Below are positions 1 through 9,316 of a stretch of DNA of 64,000 nt, piece by piece (the stretch's first letter is position 1; each line of letters starts with the position of its first letter). Under the pieces are notes generated by a model. The model was not told the origin of the DNA. It ran no database searches and was given only the letters and a program-made list of their open reading frames with translations. The DNA is from Paenibacillus sp. FSL K6-0276 (lineage in GTDB: Bacteria; Bacillota; Bacilli; Paenibacillales; Paenibacillaceae). Position numbers and translations under genes: made by a program. The stretch is from positions 372,001 to 436,000 of the forward strand of contig NZ_CP150276.1 in NCBI RefSeq assembly GCF_037977235.1. Reading direction: 5' to 3'.

Positions 1-1
1 C

Positions 2-490
2 CAGCTAAGAATGGACTTTATTCGTGGCAAAGGGCATTTTCACTCCAAAGCAGCTCATATTAATTACATATATAGTCATCACGGAGGGACCCCTTTGGGG
101 ATGAGTGTACGCCGTTTTACCAAAGGACTGAAAGACTATATCCATTCATCGCTTTTACCGAAAGGGAAGCATAAGCTGTTCATTACCACTTTTAATGATT
201 TCAATGGATATAAAGCGGAGATTGATGCGGGTCGGCCTGTAGCTGTTAAATTTGATAAATGGTTTAAATTCCGATGGAGAGGGAAATTCGCTTACGACTA
301 CCACTGGGTACTCGGAATAGGATATGAGGTGCCTGATAACGGAGATCGTCCAATCCTCATCGTTCAGGATAATGGTGTGAGGTATAAGGACGGTGAGATT
401 GCTCTTGGTAAGGAACGCCGTATTCCGTATTTTGTAAATAAAGACATCATTACGATGGTCGGAATGAATATCGTAGAACCTCTTAATTGA
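2..490 (+). CDS. C39-like cysteine peptidase family protein, 5' end outside window
   Basis: The frame is open to the left edge, so the N-terminus probably lies outside the window; the first ATG seen is at 11. The visible part has a papain-like C39_2 core: a DYHWVLGIGYE segment that fits the His strand, then a QDNG segment that fits the Asn/Asp position. The catalytic Cys expected near the N-terminus is not visible, consistent with truncation by the window. Family members are bacteriocin-processing-like or uncharacterised peptidases. Ends 120 bp before the pullulanase gene, which has its own promoter. Family assignment is by motif only. Confidence 0.5.
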   Translation, partial: QLRMDFIRGKGHFHSKAAHINYIYSHHGGTPLGMSVRRFTKGLKDYIHSSLLPKGKHKLFITTFNDFNGYKAEIDAGRPVAVKFDKWFKFRWRGKFAYDYHWVLGIGYEVPDNGDRPILIVQDNGVRYKDGEIALGKERRIPYFVNKDIITMVGMNIVEPLN

Positions 491-540
491 TTGCGATTCG
501 GCTAGGGGATTGCCCTGAAAAAATGATCTAATTATTTTGA

Positions 541-578
541 GTCAAACGTTTGCACTAATTAGAGGATCATACTATAAT
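541..578 (+). promoter_or_regulatory. pulA promoter with MalR-like operator
   Basis: A -35 box TTTGCA (549-554), an 18-bp spacer and a perfect TATAAT (573-578) precede pulA. The palindrome CAAACGTTTG (543-552) overlaps the -35 box and matches the core of the MalR/LacI-family maltose operator (CGCAAACGTTTGCG). Inference: maltodextrin-responsive repression of pullulanase. Confidence 0.65.
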
Positions 579-610
579 CCAGTTAATAACTGGAAAAGGG
601 GATAGGTGCT

Positions 611-2566
611 TTGTCCGTACAAAAGGAAATGAAGGAACCCATTTATTATGGTGATCCTGCGACTACTGAAGGAATTTCCGTATTCGCACAGGAGTTTGAT
701 CAGTTGTTTAGCTATGACGGGGATGATCTGGGGCTGACGTATTCACCGGCCTGTTCATCATTTTGCTTGTGGGCCCCTACGGCTCAGGAAGCAGAGTTGG
801 TAATCTATGATTCGTGGCAAGGAGCAGCAGTGTGCAAATATGCTATGAATCGTGATATCCGGGGAACGTGGAGAGCTACGGTTGACGGTGATCTAGACGG
901 CAAATTCTATACCTACCGAGTGCGTCTAGGCGAACAGTGGAATGAAGCGGCTGATCCTTATGCACGGGCTGTTGGCGTGAACGGCGACAGAGGGGCTATT
1001 TTAGATTTACGCAAGACAGATCCTGAGCGGTGGACGGAAGATAAGCCGCCTTTTGAGGATCCTGTAGACGCCATCATTTATGAACTTCATTTACGTGACC
1101 TATCTATTCATCCGGCAAGTGGCATGGCTCACGAGGGGCAATATCTCGCTTTGGCGGAAGAAGGAACTCGCGGACCTGATGGAATTTTGACAGGGCTTGA
1201 TCATATCGCGAATCTCGGTGTGACCCACGTGCAGCTATTGCCTATTTATGATTATTCTACAGAGAGTGTAGATGAGACGAAGCTGGATGAACCGCATTTT
1301 AACTGGGGCTATGATCCGAAGAATTATAATGCGCCTGAAGGCTCCTATGCTACGGATCCGTATATGCCTGGACTACGAATCCAAGAGTTAAAAACAATGA
1401 TTCAAGCGCTTCATGATCGGGGTCTCCGTGTCATTATGGATGTTGTTTACAACCATGTGTACGACGGATACCGCGTAAATTTCACCAAGCTGGTTCCTGG
1501 CTATTATTTGCGTTATAAACAAGACGGAAGCCTGTCGAATGGCTCTGGTTGCGGGAATGACGTGGCTACAGAGCGCTTGATGATGTCTCGCTTCATTGTG
1601 GAGTCCGTGATCTATTGGGCCAAAGAATACCATATTGACGGCTTCCGCTTCGATTTGATGGGTTTGATGGATGTCGATACTATGAGGGAAACTCGGCGAC
1701 GTCTGGATGAAATAGATCCATCCATCATTACGATTGGTGAAGGCTGGATCATGGGGACAGTGCTGCCGATGGAACGGCTCGCTCATCAGAAGAATGCAGC
1801 TCTTCTCCCGAGAATCGGGCAATTTAATGATGATTTCAGAGATGCCATCAAAGGAAATATCTTTTTGTACGATCAGCCAGGCTTTATCAGCGGAATGATG
1901 GGCTTAGAGCTTGCGATCAAGGCAGGGGTTGCAGGAGGAATTGCCTTCAGTTCAGGGATTAAGCAATTTGCCGTGGAGCCTCAGCAAACCGTTAACTATG
2001 TGGAGTGTCATGATAATCATACGCTCTGGGATAAAATAGTATTGTCCACCGAGGGTGAGACGGTCACTCAGCGCCGCTCCATGCATAGGCTAGCTTCTGC
2101 GATATTGTTCATGAGTCAGGGAATTCCTTTTATCCATGCGGGTCAGGAATTTATGCGTACGAAGGACGGGGTGGAGAACAGCTTCAAATCCTCCGTCGAG
2201 ATCAATCGCATGGATTGGGAATTGTGCGCTGCGCATCAGGAAGATGTGATGTATATGAAGCAGCTAATTACACTGCGCAAAGCTCATCCGGCTTTCCGTA
2301 TGCGAACAGCAGATGACATTCGGAGCCATTTGGTTTTTGAAAAAGCACCAGTAAGCGCAGTATCTTATACGCTACGTGGCCATGCTGGAGGAGATGTAGA
2401 GAAGCATATCTATGTTCTTTTTAATGCGAATGCTGAACAGACCACTGTGGTTCTGCCACAGCTTGGAGCGTGGAAGACCATCTTTGGGGCTGACCTCACG
2501 CAGGATCTGACTGGAAATAAGCTAACGGTAAATGGAATCGGAATGGTAGTACTGACGGCGAAATAG
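611..2566 (+). CDS. pulA: Type I pullulanase (GH13)
   Basis: Debranching enzyme that hydrolyses alpha-1,6 bonds of pullulan and limit dextrins. The 651 residues carry an N-terminal CBM48-like domain (SFCLWAPTAQEAELVIYD near residue 50) and a GH13 barrel. The pullulanase signature NYNAPEGSYATDP is present. The four conserved regions are DVVYNHVYD (about 276), GFRFDLMGLMD with the nucleophile Asp (about 343), IGEGW with the acid/base Glu (about 375) and VECHDNH (about 463). No signal peptide, so probably intracellular. Start TTG at 611 follows an AAAAGGGG-type RBS; an ATG at 629 with AAAGGA upstream is an alternative. Single-gene unit with its own promoter and terminator. Confidence 0.95.
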   Translation: MSVQKEMKEPIYYGDPATTEGISVFAQEFDQLFSYDGDDLGLTYSPACSSFCLWAPTAQEAELVIYDSWQGAAVCKYAMNRDIRGTWRATVDGDLDGKFYTYRVRLGEQWNEAADPYARAVGVNGDRGAILDLRKTDPERWTEDKPPFEDPVDAIIYELHLRDLSIHPASGMAHEGQYLALAEEGTRGPDGILTGLDHIANLGVTHVQLLPIYDYSTESVDETKLDEPHFNWGYDPKNYNAPEGSYATDPYMPGLRIQELKTMIQALHDRGLRVIMDVVYNHVYDGYRVNFTKLVPGYYLRYKQDGSLSNGSGCGNDVATERLMMSRFIVESVIYWAKEYHIDGFRFDLMGLMDVDTMRETRRRLDEIDPSIITIGEGWIMGTVLPMERLAHQKNAALLPRIGQFNDDFRDAIKGNIFLYDQPGFISGMMGLELAIKAGVAGGIAFSSGIKQFAVEPQQTVNYVECHDNHTLWDKIVLSTEGETVTQRRSMHRLASAILFMSQGIPFIHAGQEFMRTKDGVENSFKSSVEINRMDWELCAAHQEDVMYMKQLITLRKAHPAFRMRTADDIRSHLVFEKAPVSAVSYTLRGHAGGDVEKHIYVLFNANAEQTTVVLPQLGAWKTIFGADLTQDLTGNKLTVNGIGMVVLTAK

Positions 2567-2591
2567 ATAGTATTTTACAAGACAATTAGTG

Positions 2592-2647
2592 AAAAGCATG
2601 CAGAGTAACGTACATCAATCAGGTACAGTACACTGTGTGCTTTTTTC
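2592..2647 (+). terminator. Rho-independent terminator after pulA
   Basis: Imperfect long hairpin; the arms AAAAGCA...GTAC and GTAC...TGTGTGCTTTT pair, followed by a T-run at 2641. Confidence 0.7.
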
Positions 2648-2835
2648 TGTCTTTCTATTTCCTTAATTTGATTGTTTCATTTTACATAAAAAGGTGACAT
2701 TATTCATTTTCGATGATGATATTGGATGTTAATATGAAGGCATTTACTTTGGTGCTTTAGAGTGGCATAAGCATAACGACAGACAATTATAGAGAGTATT
2801 TTTCTTTTTTAACGGTTTAGAAAGTATATATTTGG

Positions 2836-2888
2836 GGCCCCCGCAAAGTACCTGAGTATGCATCGAAGCAAAGCCCCACTTTGTGGGG
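2836..2888. repeat. Short inverted-repeat element (CTTTGTGGGG type), copy 1
   Basis: CCCCGCAAAGT (2839-2849) pairs with ACTTTGTGGGG (2878-2888) around a loop of about 28 bp, and CCCCACTTTGTGGGG (2874-2888) is itself a small hairpin. A related copy lies at 10061-10112. The element sits in the gltD leader, ending 22 bp before the start codon, so it is probably in the mRNA. The rest of 2650-2835 shows no gene. Confidence 0.6.
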
Positions 2889-2910
2889 ATATTTAGAGAG
2901 GATGAAAGAG

Positions 2911-4395
2911 ATGGGGAAAGCAACCGGATTCTTAGAGTTTGAACGGCAGACGCCTTCGGAGTGTGAGGCGCTGGAGCGGATTAAGAATTGGGATGAATTT
3001 TCGATTCCTATGGATGAAGAGAAGCTGCGCGAGCAAGGGGCACGCTGTATGGACTGTGGCACGCCATTTTGTCATGTAGGACGTCTGTTGTCTGGTATGG
3101 CTTCCGGCTGCCCACTGCATAACCTGATTCCAGAATGGAATGATATGGTCTATCGTGGAAATTGGGAGGTTGCGCTGAAACGTCTGCATAAGACCAATAA
3201 CTTCCCTGAATTTACTGGACGTGTGTGTCCGGCTCCTTGTGAAGGCTCTTGTACGGTAGGGATGAACGGCAAGCCCGTTACGATTAAATCGCTTGAAAAG
3301 GCGATTGTAGATAGAGGTTTTGCAGAAAACTGGATTGTGCCAGAACCGCCACTAACTCGCACAGGTAAAAAGGTAGCTGTAGTGGGTTCGGGTCCGGCAG
3401 GTCTTGCTTGTGCAGCTCAGCTTAACAAGGCAGGGCATTCGGTGACCGTGTATGAACGGGCAGACCGGATTGGCGGTTTGCTGACGTATGGTATTCCGAA
3501 CATGAAGCTGGATAAGAAGACTGTTCAGCGCCGAGTAGACCTGCTAGCGGCTGAAGGCATTTCATTCGTAACTCGTACAGAGATTGGGCGAGATATCTCG
3601 GCATCACAACTCAGGGCGGAACATGTTGCTGTTGTCTTGTGTGGCGGGTCTACGCAGGTACGAGATCTTCCTATAGCTGGTCGTGAGCTGCGGGGCATTC
3701 ATCAGGCTATGGAGTTTCTGACACTGAATACTAAGAGCTTACTGGATTCAGAGCTTGCTGATGGCGAATACTTGTCCGCGGCAGATAAGGATGTAGTTGT
3801 AATCGGTGGCGGAGATACTGGCACAGACTGTGTAGCTACGTCGATTCGCCACGGCTGCCGTAGTGTGATCCAGCTTGAGATTATGCCACAGGCTCCGCTG
3901 ACGCGTCAGCCTAGCAATCCGTGGCCAGAATGGCCAAAGGTTCTTAAGGTGGACTATGGCCAAGATGAAGCGGCATCGCTGTATAAAGAAGATCCACGCC
4001 GTTATCTTGTTTCGACGAAACGTTTTGTCGGCGACGATTGTGGACATGTGCAGGAGCTGCATACCGTGCGAATTGAGTGGACTCGTAATGAACAGGGACG
4101 GATGGTTCCAGTTGAAGTACCGGGCAGTGAGGAAGTTCTAAAGGCGCAGCTGGTACTACTCGCATTGGGATTCACAGGTCCCGAAGAGACTGTACTAGGC
4201 GAGTTTGGAGTGGAACGTGATGAGCGTGGAAATGCCAAGGCGGAGTTCGGAGCACAAGCAACCAATGTAGAAGGTGTATTCACCGCAGGCGATATGCGCC
4301 GCGGACAAAGTCTTGTAGTCTGGGCCATTGATGAGGGTCGTCAGACAGCCCGCGAAGTGGACCGGTTCTTGATGGGATCATCGAATTTGCCGTAA
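2911..4395 (+). CDS. gltD: Glutamate synthase small subunit
   Basis: FAD- and Fe-S-containing beta subunit that passes electrons from NADPH to the large subunit for glutamate synthesis. The N-terminal Fe-S domain has the Cys motifs [18 protein letters not shown] and [12 protein letters not shown]. The FAD Rossmann motif is [19 protein letters not shown], and the NADPH fold is [11 protein letters not shown]. The C-terminal [19 protein letters not shown] is typical. Start ATG 2911 is preferred over TTG 2881 or ATG 2902: AGAGAGG lies 9 bp upstream and the protein then begins [13 protein letters not shown], as family members do. No gltA is adjacent, so the large subunit must be elsewhere, or this is a GltD-like oxidoreductase subunit. 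Confidence 0.93.
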   Translation: MGKATGFLEFERQTPSECEALERIKNWDEFSIPMDEEKLREQGARCMDCGTPFCHVGRLLSGMASGCPLHNLIPEWNDMVYRGNWEVALKRLHKTNNFPEFTGRVCPAPCEGSCTVGMNGKPVTIKSLEKAIVDRGFAENWIVPEPPLTRTGKKVAVVGSGPAGLACAAQLNKAGHSVTVYERADRIGGLLTYGIPNMKLDKKTVQRRVDLLAAEGISFVTRTEIGRDISASQLRAEHVAVVLCGGSTQVRDLPIAGRELRGIHQAMEFLTLNTKSLLDSELADGEYLSAADKDVVVIGGGDTGTDCVATSIRHGCRSVIQLEIMPQAPLTRQPSNPWPEWPKVLKVDYGQDEAASLYKEDPRRYLVSTKRFVGDDCGHVQELHTVRIEWTRNEQGRMVPVEVPGSEEVLKAQLVLLALGFTGPEETVLGEFGVERDERGNAKAEFGAQATNVEGVFTAGDMRRGQSLVVWAIDEGRQTAREVDRFLMGSSNLP

Positions 4396-4415
4396 GAATT
4401 GAGGCATATAGAGCA

Positions 4416-4446
4416 GGGCGTTCCTTTTAGGGAACGTCCGCTTTTG
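4416..4446 (+). terminator. Terminator after gltD
   Basis: Nine-bp stem (GGGCGTTCC with GGAACGTCC), loop TTTTAG, followed by GCTTTTG. Confidence 0.75.
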
Positions 4447-4517
4447 CGTTGTTGGCATATTCAAGGTTAAAATTGTAACCTAAGGACATGATCTACTTTA
4501 GTCGAAAAGGAGAATAC

Positions 4518-5069
4518 ATGATGAAGCTAATGTTTATTTCCGATATTCACGGATCTTTATTCTGGCTAGAACGGGCTTTGGAAAAGGTTGAGGTAGAACA
4601 GCCAGACAGTCTTGTTATTGTAGGAGACTTTTTATATCACGGTCCCAGAAATCCACTGCCGAAGGGTTATGACCCACAGGGAGTTGCTAATAAACTGAAT
4701 GAATATAACCAAAAGAAGCCCATAACGGCGGTACGGGGTAACTGCGATGCTGAGGTGGACCAGATGTTGCTGCAATTCCCGATGATGGGCGATTATGTCA
4801 TGCTCCTGCATGAAGGTAGACGGATCTATATTACACACGGGCATGGCTTTAGCATTGAGAATTTACCGGCACTTTCCGAGAAGGATATCTTTATTCAGGG
4901 GCACACTCATATTCCGGTTGCGGATGAAAAAGAGGGGATATATGTGCTGAATCCCGGCTCCATATCGCTGCCTAAAGAGAATAATCCGAATTCCTACGGT
5001 GTCATTGAGGATGGAGAATTCATCGTTAAGGATTTTGAAGGCAATGTGGTAAAAAGCATCACACTATAG
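4518..5069 (+). CDS. yfcE: YfcE-type metallophosphodiesterase
   Basis: Calcineurin-like phosphodiesterase of about 183 residues, the usual YfcE length; relatives hydrolyse bis-pNPP and other phosphodiesters with Mn2+. Metal-binding motifs in order: SDIHGS, GDFLYHG, GNCDAE, ITHGHG and GHTHIP. The insertion PLPKGYDP after GDFLYHGPRN is common in the YfcE subgroup. ATG 4518 is chosen because AAAAGGAG ends 5 bp upstream; an ATG at 4488 in the same frame lacks an RBS. Natural substrate unknown. Confidence 0.9.
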   Translation: MMKLMFISDIHGSLFWLERALEKVEVEQPDSLVIVGDFLYHGPRNPLPKGYDPQGVANKLNEYNQKKPITAVRGNCDAEVDQMLLQFPMMGDYVMLLHEGRRIYITHGHGFSIENLPALSEKDIFIQGHTHIPVADEKEGIYVLNPGSISLPKENNPNSYGVIEDGEFIVKDFEGNVVKSITL

Positions 5070-5127
5070 GCTTAGCCAGATCCCTTGTGACCCGAATTCC
5101 TTCCAATATTATTAGTGTCCTAGGGAA

Positions 5128-5156
5128 TTGAGCACTAGAACATATTATTGTATGAT
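5128..5156 (+). promoter_or_regulatory. Candidate sigma-A promoter of aguA-aguB
   Basis: TTGAGC (5128-5133), 17-bp spacer, TATGAT (5151-5156), about 60 bp before the aguA ATG. Confidence 0.55.
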
Positions 5157-5214
5157 GAGGAAGGAGTTCCAAGGATAGGCTGGCTCCAAATATAATAGTA
5201 AAGGTAGTTAACAC

Positions 5215-6243
5215 ATGAATCCTAAAGAATTGAACTATACAATGCCACCGGAATGGGGCAAGCATGAACGTACTTTTATCTCCTGGCCGGTGCAGGAATC
5301 CATGTGTTTCCCAGATAACCATGAGTCTGTGTGCCAAGGTTATGCTGAGATCATCACAGCCATTGCCGAGTTTGAACCGATTACGGTCATCGTTAACCCG
5401 GAGGACGTGGAAAGGGTAGAGCGTCTGGTCGGCGGACCGAATGTAACGCTGCTGCCTATAGAGCATAGCGATGCTTGGTTGCGTGATAACGGGCCTACCT
5501 TTGTTGTTAATAAAGACGGTGCTTTGGCAGGCGTGAACTGGAAGTTCAATGCCTGGGGTGGTAAATATTCACCTTGGGATCTGGATGACGAAGTGGCTCC
5601 GCAGATTCTCGAACATTCGCAAGTCACACGCTTTGATGCGCCGCTTGTGATGGAAGGTGGCTCTATTCATACAGATGGAGAAGGCACCTTGATTACTACA
5701 GAAGAATGTCTACTCAATACGAACCGCAACCCAGAGCTGAAGCGCGAGGATATTGAAGAGTACGTGCGGAACTATACAGGTACAGAAGCTATTATCTGGC
5801 TGAAGCGTGGCCTAAGTGGCGATGAAACCGATGGTCATGTCGATAATATTGCTTGCTTTGCTGCTCCAGGCAAAGTCATTATTCAAGTCTGCGAGGATCC
5901 GCAGGATGAGAATTTTGAAATTACGCAGGAGAATCTGCGTATTCTGGAGAACGCTATAGATGCCAAAGGGCGTAAGCTGGAGATTATCAAGATTCAGCAG
6001 CCACCACGGGTGGATCATGACGGCAGCCGTCTGACGCTTAGTTATTTGAACTTTTATTTCGTAAATGGCGGGATTATATTACCTGTGTTTGGCGGTACAG
6101 CGGTGGAAACAGACAAACTTGCTGAGGAAGTGCTGGCTGGCTTGTTCCCAGACCGCAAGATTCGTACAGTTAACGGTATGGCGGTCATCACCGAAGGCGG
6201 GAATGTTCACTGCACTACGCAGCAAATGCCGGCTCAGCAATAA
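5215..6243 (+). CDS. aguA: Agmatine deiminase
   Basis: Converts agmatine to N-carbamoylputrescine and ammonia in arginine-derived putrescine synthesis. The 342 residues match the PPAD/AguA family. Motifs: ISWPVQESMCFPD, DAWLRDNGPTF with catalytic Asp, KFNAWGGKYSPWDLDD, VMEGGSIHTDGEGT, SGDETDGHVDNIACF with catalytic His, and C-terminal EGGNVHCTTQQ with the nucleophilic Cys. Followed after 53 bp by aguB, whose product uses the carbamoylputrescine, so the two form a two-step operon. Confidence 0.95.
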   Translation: MNPKELNYTMPPEWGKHERTFISWPVQESMCFPDNHESVCQGYAEIITAIAEFEPITVIVNPEDVERVERLVGGPNVTLLPIEHSDAWLRDNGPTFVVNKDGALAGVNWKFNAWGGKYSPWDLDDEVAPQILEHSQVTRFDAPLVMEGGSIHTDGEGTLITTEECLLNTNRNPELKREDIEEYVRNYTGTEAIIWLKRGLSGDETDGHVDNIACFAAPGKVIIQVCEDPQDENFEITQENLRILENAIDAKGRKLEIIKIQQPPRVDHDGSRLTLSYLNFYFVNGGIILPVFGGTAVETDKLAEEVLAGLFPDRKIRTVNGMAVITEGGNVHCTTQQMPAQQ

Positions 6244-6296
6244 TTGAAAGAAACTAAACGTCCAGAGGGACATTTATATACAAGGAGGACAGACAC

Positions 6297-7172
6297 TTGA
6301 GAAATGTAAAAGTAGCTGCGACACAAATGAGCTGTTCCAGCAATATTGATGAGAATATCAGCAAAGCCGAAACATTGGTTAGAGAAGCAGCGGCACAGGG
6401 TGCGCAAATTATTTTGCTGCAGGAGCTGTTCGAGACCCCGTATTTCTGTCAAAAAGAGAAAGCTGATTATTACGCGTATGCAACAGAGCTTGAGCATAAC
6501 AAAGCGATTAATCATTTCAAAGCAGTGGCCAAGGAGCTACAGGTAGTACTGCCAATCAGTTTTTATGAGAAAAAGAATTACGCCCGTTACAACTCACTGG
6601 CTGTAATCGACGCCGATGGAACGATACTTGGCAAATACCGCAAGAGTCATATTCCAGATGGTCCAGGTTATGAAGAGAAGTTCTACTTTAATCCGGGAGA
6701 TACCGGCTTTAAGGTATGGAACACCCGCTATGCCAAGATTGGCGTAGGTATATGCTGGGATCAGTGGTATCCAGAAGCGGCTAGAGTAATGAGTCTGATG
6801 GGAGCAGAGATTCTGTTCTATCCAACGGCTATTGGTTCTGAACCGCAGGATGGATTGATCGATTCCAAGGATCATTGGCAGACCTGTATGCTTGGACATG
6901 CAGCTGCTAACCTTATTCCAGTCGTGGCTTCCAACCGTATCGGTGAAGAAATTGATGAGGATTCGAGAATTAATTTCTACGGTTCATCGTTCATTGCAGG
7001 CCCGCAAGGCAATAAAATTGTTGAAGCAGGCCGAGATGAGCAAACCGTGCTGGTAAGCGAATTCGATCTGGATGCTTTGGAAGTCGGACGGATCGAGTGG
7101 GGCATCTTCCGTGATCGCCGGCCGGACCTGTACAAAATGATTGGTTCTTATGATGGGGATATCATTCTTTAA
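6297..7172 (+). CDS. aguB: N-carbamoylputrescine amidohydrolase
   Basis: Nitrilase-superfamily enzyme that releases putrescine, CO2 and ammonia from N-carbamoylputrescine. The Glu-Lys-Cys triad is visible: LLQELFETPYFC (Glu), YRKSHIPDGPGYEEKFYF (Lys) and VGICWDQWYPEAARVM (Cys). Length 291 is normal. Start TTG at 6297 is supported by AAGGAGG 8 bp upstream and by the family N-terminus (RNVKVAATQM). Last gene of the aguAB unit. Confidence 0.95.
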   Translation: MRNVKVAATQMSCSSNIDENISKAETLVREAAAQGAQIILLQELFETPYFCQKEKADYYAYATELEHNKAINHFKAVAKELQVVLPISFYEKKNYARYNSLAVIDADGTILGKYRKSHIPDGPGYEEKFYFNPGDTGFKVWNTRYAKIGVGICWDQWYPEAARVMSLMGAEILFYPTAIGSEPQDGLIDSKDHWQTCMLGHAAANLIPVVASNRIGEEIDEDSRINFYGSSFIAGPQGNKIVEAGRDEQTVLVSEFDLDALEVGRIEWGIFRDRRPDLYKMIGSYDGDIIL

Positions 7173-7195
7173 TAGAATTCCCAATTAAATGTGCT

Positions 7196-7240
7196 AAAGG
7201 CACTGCTAGAGAGGATAGAATCTCTGGCAGGGCCTTTTTT
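7196..7240 (+). terminator. Terminator after aguB
   Basis: AAAGGC-CTGC-AGAGA pairs with TCTCT-GGCAG-GGCCTTTTTT. The rest of 7241-7496 holds no gene I can support. Confidence 0.8.
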
Positions 7241-7496
7241 ATGTTCAATTGGGAAATGTTGGAGGAATGAAGTTTAGAGCAAATGTTCGAGAATCCTATG
7301 CGAGAACGGACACAATCTTTTCTATCAAAAGTACTGTAAGAGTTTGGAAAAGTAGAATATTGCTATTTTATCAGGTATATTAGAAGAGTAAACCGTGATT
7401 CAAGGATCTACTATGAAAATTCTGTCGGATACGTGGAGAGGAGGCTCTGGGATATCTTTTGTTATCATAATCTTGCAGTGATAGAAGGAGAATACG

Positions 7497-7943
7497 ATGA
7501 GCACATTTAAAAGCTGGTTGAACACAACCAAAAACGGATTAACAGAACAAGTAAAGAAATTCAAAAATAAAGATTTCATGAATGCGGTAGTTGCGGGCTG
7601 CGCCTTGGTTGCTGCTGCAGACGGTAAGATAGAAGAAACTGAAAAGAATAAAATGGCTGGCTATATGAATATGAGTAATGAACTAAAGGTGTTTGACATG
7701 AGAGACGTCATTACCCAGTTCAACTTTTATGTAAGTAACTTTGAGTTCTCACCAGAAATCGGTAAGCAGGAAGCACTGAAAGCAATCGGTAAGTTTACCG
7801 GAAAACCGGATGTGGGACGCGTAATTGTGGGTGTGTGCTCAGCTATTGGATCAGCTGATGGTGATTTTGATGACAATGAAAAAGCGGTAGTACGGCATAT
7901 TTGCGGTGTCTTGGGATTAAACCCTGGCGAGTTCAGTTTATAA
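7497..7943 (+). CDS. terB: TerB-domain tellurite-resistance family protein
   Basis: A 148-residue all-helical TerB domain protein, with the paired acidic loops VAAADGKIEETEKNKMAGY near residue 38 and GSADGDFDDNEKAVVRHI near residue 120. These are the predicted metal-binding repeats of TerB. No signal peptide. First gene of the Ter locus, but separated from the terD cluster by an ECF-type promoter, so it may be partly independent. The RBS AGAAGGAG precedes ATG 7497. Members accompany TerD and TerC in metal and cell-envelope stress systems; the biochemical role is unsettled. Confidence 0.88.
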   Translation: MSTFKSWLNTTKNGLTEQVKKFKNKDFMNAVVAGCALVAAADGKIEETEKNKMAGYMNMSNELKVFDMRDVITQFNFYVSNFEFSPEIGKQEALKAIGKFTGKPDVGRVIVGVCSAIGSADGDFDDNEKAVVRHICGVLGLNPGEFSL

Positions 7944-7973
7944 ACGATGTAAAACCATATACATGAGTTCGGA

Positions 7974-8001
7974 TGAAACGTATTTAGTTCTTTAGCGTAT
8001 C
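7974..8001 (+). promoter_or_regulatory. ECF sigma-type promoter (SigW/SigM-like) before the terD operon
   Basis: TGAAAC (7974-7979), exactly 16 bp, CGTATC (7996-8001), in the terB-terD gap. This fits the Bacillus extracytoplasmic-function promoter class (TGAAAC-N16-CGTA/C). The orthologous B. subtilis yceC operon is known to be under such sigma factors. Confidence 0.75.
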
Positions 8002-8068
8002 ACTCATATAACATCCAAAAGCTAGACTAATAGTGGTGATTCTTTTTAGGGAATGGAGGTACGTAAAG

Positions 8069-8665
8069 TTGGCTGGAATTAATCTGGTAAAAGGTCAGAA
8101 GATTGACCTCACAAAAGGTAATGCAGGCTTATCTAACGTAATTGTAGGTTTAGGTTGGGATCCGGCTGAGCCGGCTCGAGGATTCTTCGGTGTGAAGAAA
8201 CAGGCCAACGTGGACTGTGATGCTTCAGCGCTGATGCTGAACGAGAATGGTAAGCTAATTAAGAAGGGTAACCTGGTGTGCTTCCATAATAAGCAAAGCC
8301 CTTGTAACTCTGTCATTCATTCCGGAGACAATCTCACGGGTGATGGAGACGGAGACGATGAGCAAATCATGGTCAACCTGAATGCCATTCCTTCCGATGT
8401 GCACAAGGTTCTGGTAGTTGTGAATATTTATGATGCTACGAACCGTAAACAGGATTTCGGACTGATCAAATCAGCTTATATCCGTGTGATGAATGCTGTA
8501 GGCAATAATGAGCTGATCCGCTTCAACCTATCTGATAATTACAATGGCTATACGGCGCTTATTTGTGGGGAACTTTACCGGCAAGGTGGAGAATGGAAGT
8601 TCGCTGCAATTGGTGAGGGTAGTCACGCGGCACATATCAATCAACTGGCAGAACGCTACGTATAA
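8069..8665 (+). CDS. terD: TerD family stress protein, first copy
   Basis: TerD beta-sandwich protein of about 198 residues starting (TTG)[18 protein letters not shown] 8069 has GGAGG 9 bp upstream, unlike the further upstream GTG at 8033. The acidic calcium-binding loop [15 protein letters not shown] is intact. This copy is the most diverged: where the other copies read [14 protein letters not shown] it has an insertion with [15 protein letters not shown]. TerD proteins bind Ca2+ and are induced by envelope or oxidative stress. Head of a tandem set with 30-50 bp spacings. Confidence 0.92.
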   Translation: MAGINLVKGQKIDLTKGNAGLSNVIVGLGWDPAEPARGFFGVKKQANVDCDASALMLNENGKLIKKGNLVCFHNKQSPCNSVIHSGDNLTGDGDGDDEQIMVNLNAIPSDVHKVLVVVNIYDATNRKQDFGLIKSAYIRVMNAVGNNELIRFNLSDNYNGYTALICGELYRQGGEWKFAAIGEGSHAAHINQLAERYV

Positions 8666-8694
8666 TCCAAATAAAAGAAAAGAGGAATGTTATC

Positions 8695-9270
8695 ATGGCA
8701 ATTAATCTATCCAAAGGTCAAAAGATCGATTTAACGAAAACAAATCCAGGTCTGTCCAAAATCACAGTGGGTCTTGGTTGGGACACTAATAAATATGACG
8801 GCGGTAAAGATTTCGATTTGGACGTTTCCGTATTTTTGACTAATGCTAACAGCAAAGTTGAAAAAGAAACTAATTTCATTTACTTCAATAATAAACAGAA
8901 CGAGAACGCTTCTGTTGTTCATACAGGTGACAACCGTACTGGTGACGGCGATGGTGATGATGAGCAGATTCAAGTGGATCTTCTGAACATCCCGGCGGAT
9001 GTAGAAAAGGTAGCTTTTACTATTACAATTTATGAAGCTGAAGCAAGAAGCCAAAACTTCGGACAAGTTTCTCGTTCTTATGTACGTATCGTAAATGATT
9101 TGAACAATGAAGAACTAATCCGTTTCGATTTGGGTGAAGACTTCTCTATTGAAACTGGCGTTGTTGTCGGCGAGCTATACCGTCATGGTGCAGAGTGGAA
9201 GTTCAATGCGATCGGTAGCGGCTACAAAGACGGCTTGAGCGGTTTGACTCGCGATTACGGCTTGCAATAA
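8695..9270 (+). CDS. terD: TerD family stress protein, second copy
   Basis: A 191-residue canonical TerD: ends of the fold are [19 protein letters not shown] and the C-terminal [17 protein letters not shown]. The Ca2+ loop is [17 protein letters not shown] and the core strand [14 protein letters not shown] is intact. ATG 8695 follows AGAGGAATG. Lies 30 bp after the first copy and 47 bp before the third, so co-transcription is expected. Confidence 0.95.
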   Translation: MAINLSKGQKIDLTKTNPGLSKITVGLGWDTNKYDGGKDFDLDVSVFLTNANSKVEKETNFIYFNNKQNENASVVHTGDNRTGDGDGDDEQIQVDLLNIPADVEKVAFTITIYEAEARSQNFGQVSRSYVRIVNDLNNEELIRFDLGEDFSIETGVVVGELYRHGAEWKFNAIGSGYKDGLSGLTRDYGLQ

Positions 9271-9316
9271 ATCTTGTAGTTACACAGTGAACTGAATCTA
9301 CTCATGAAAGAAGGTT

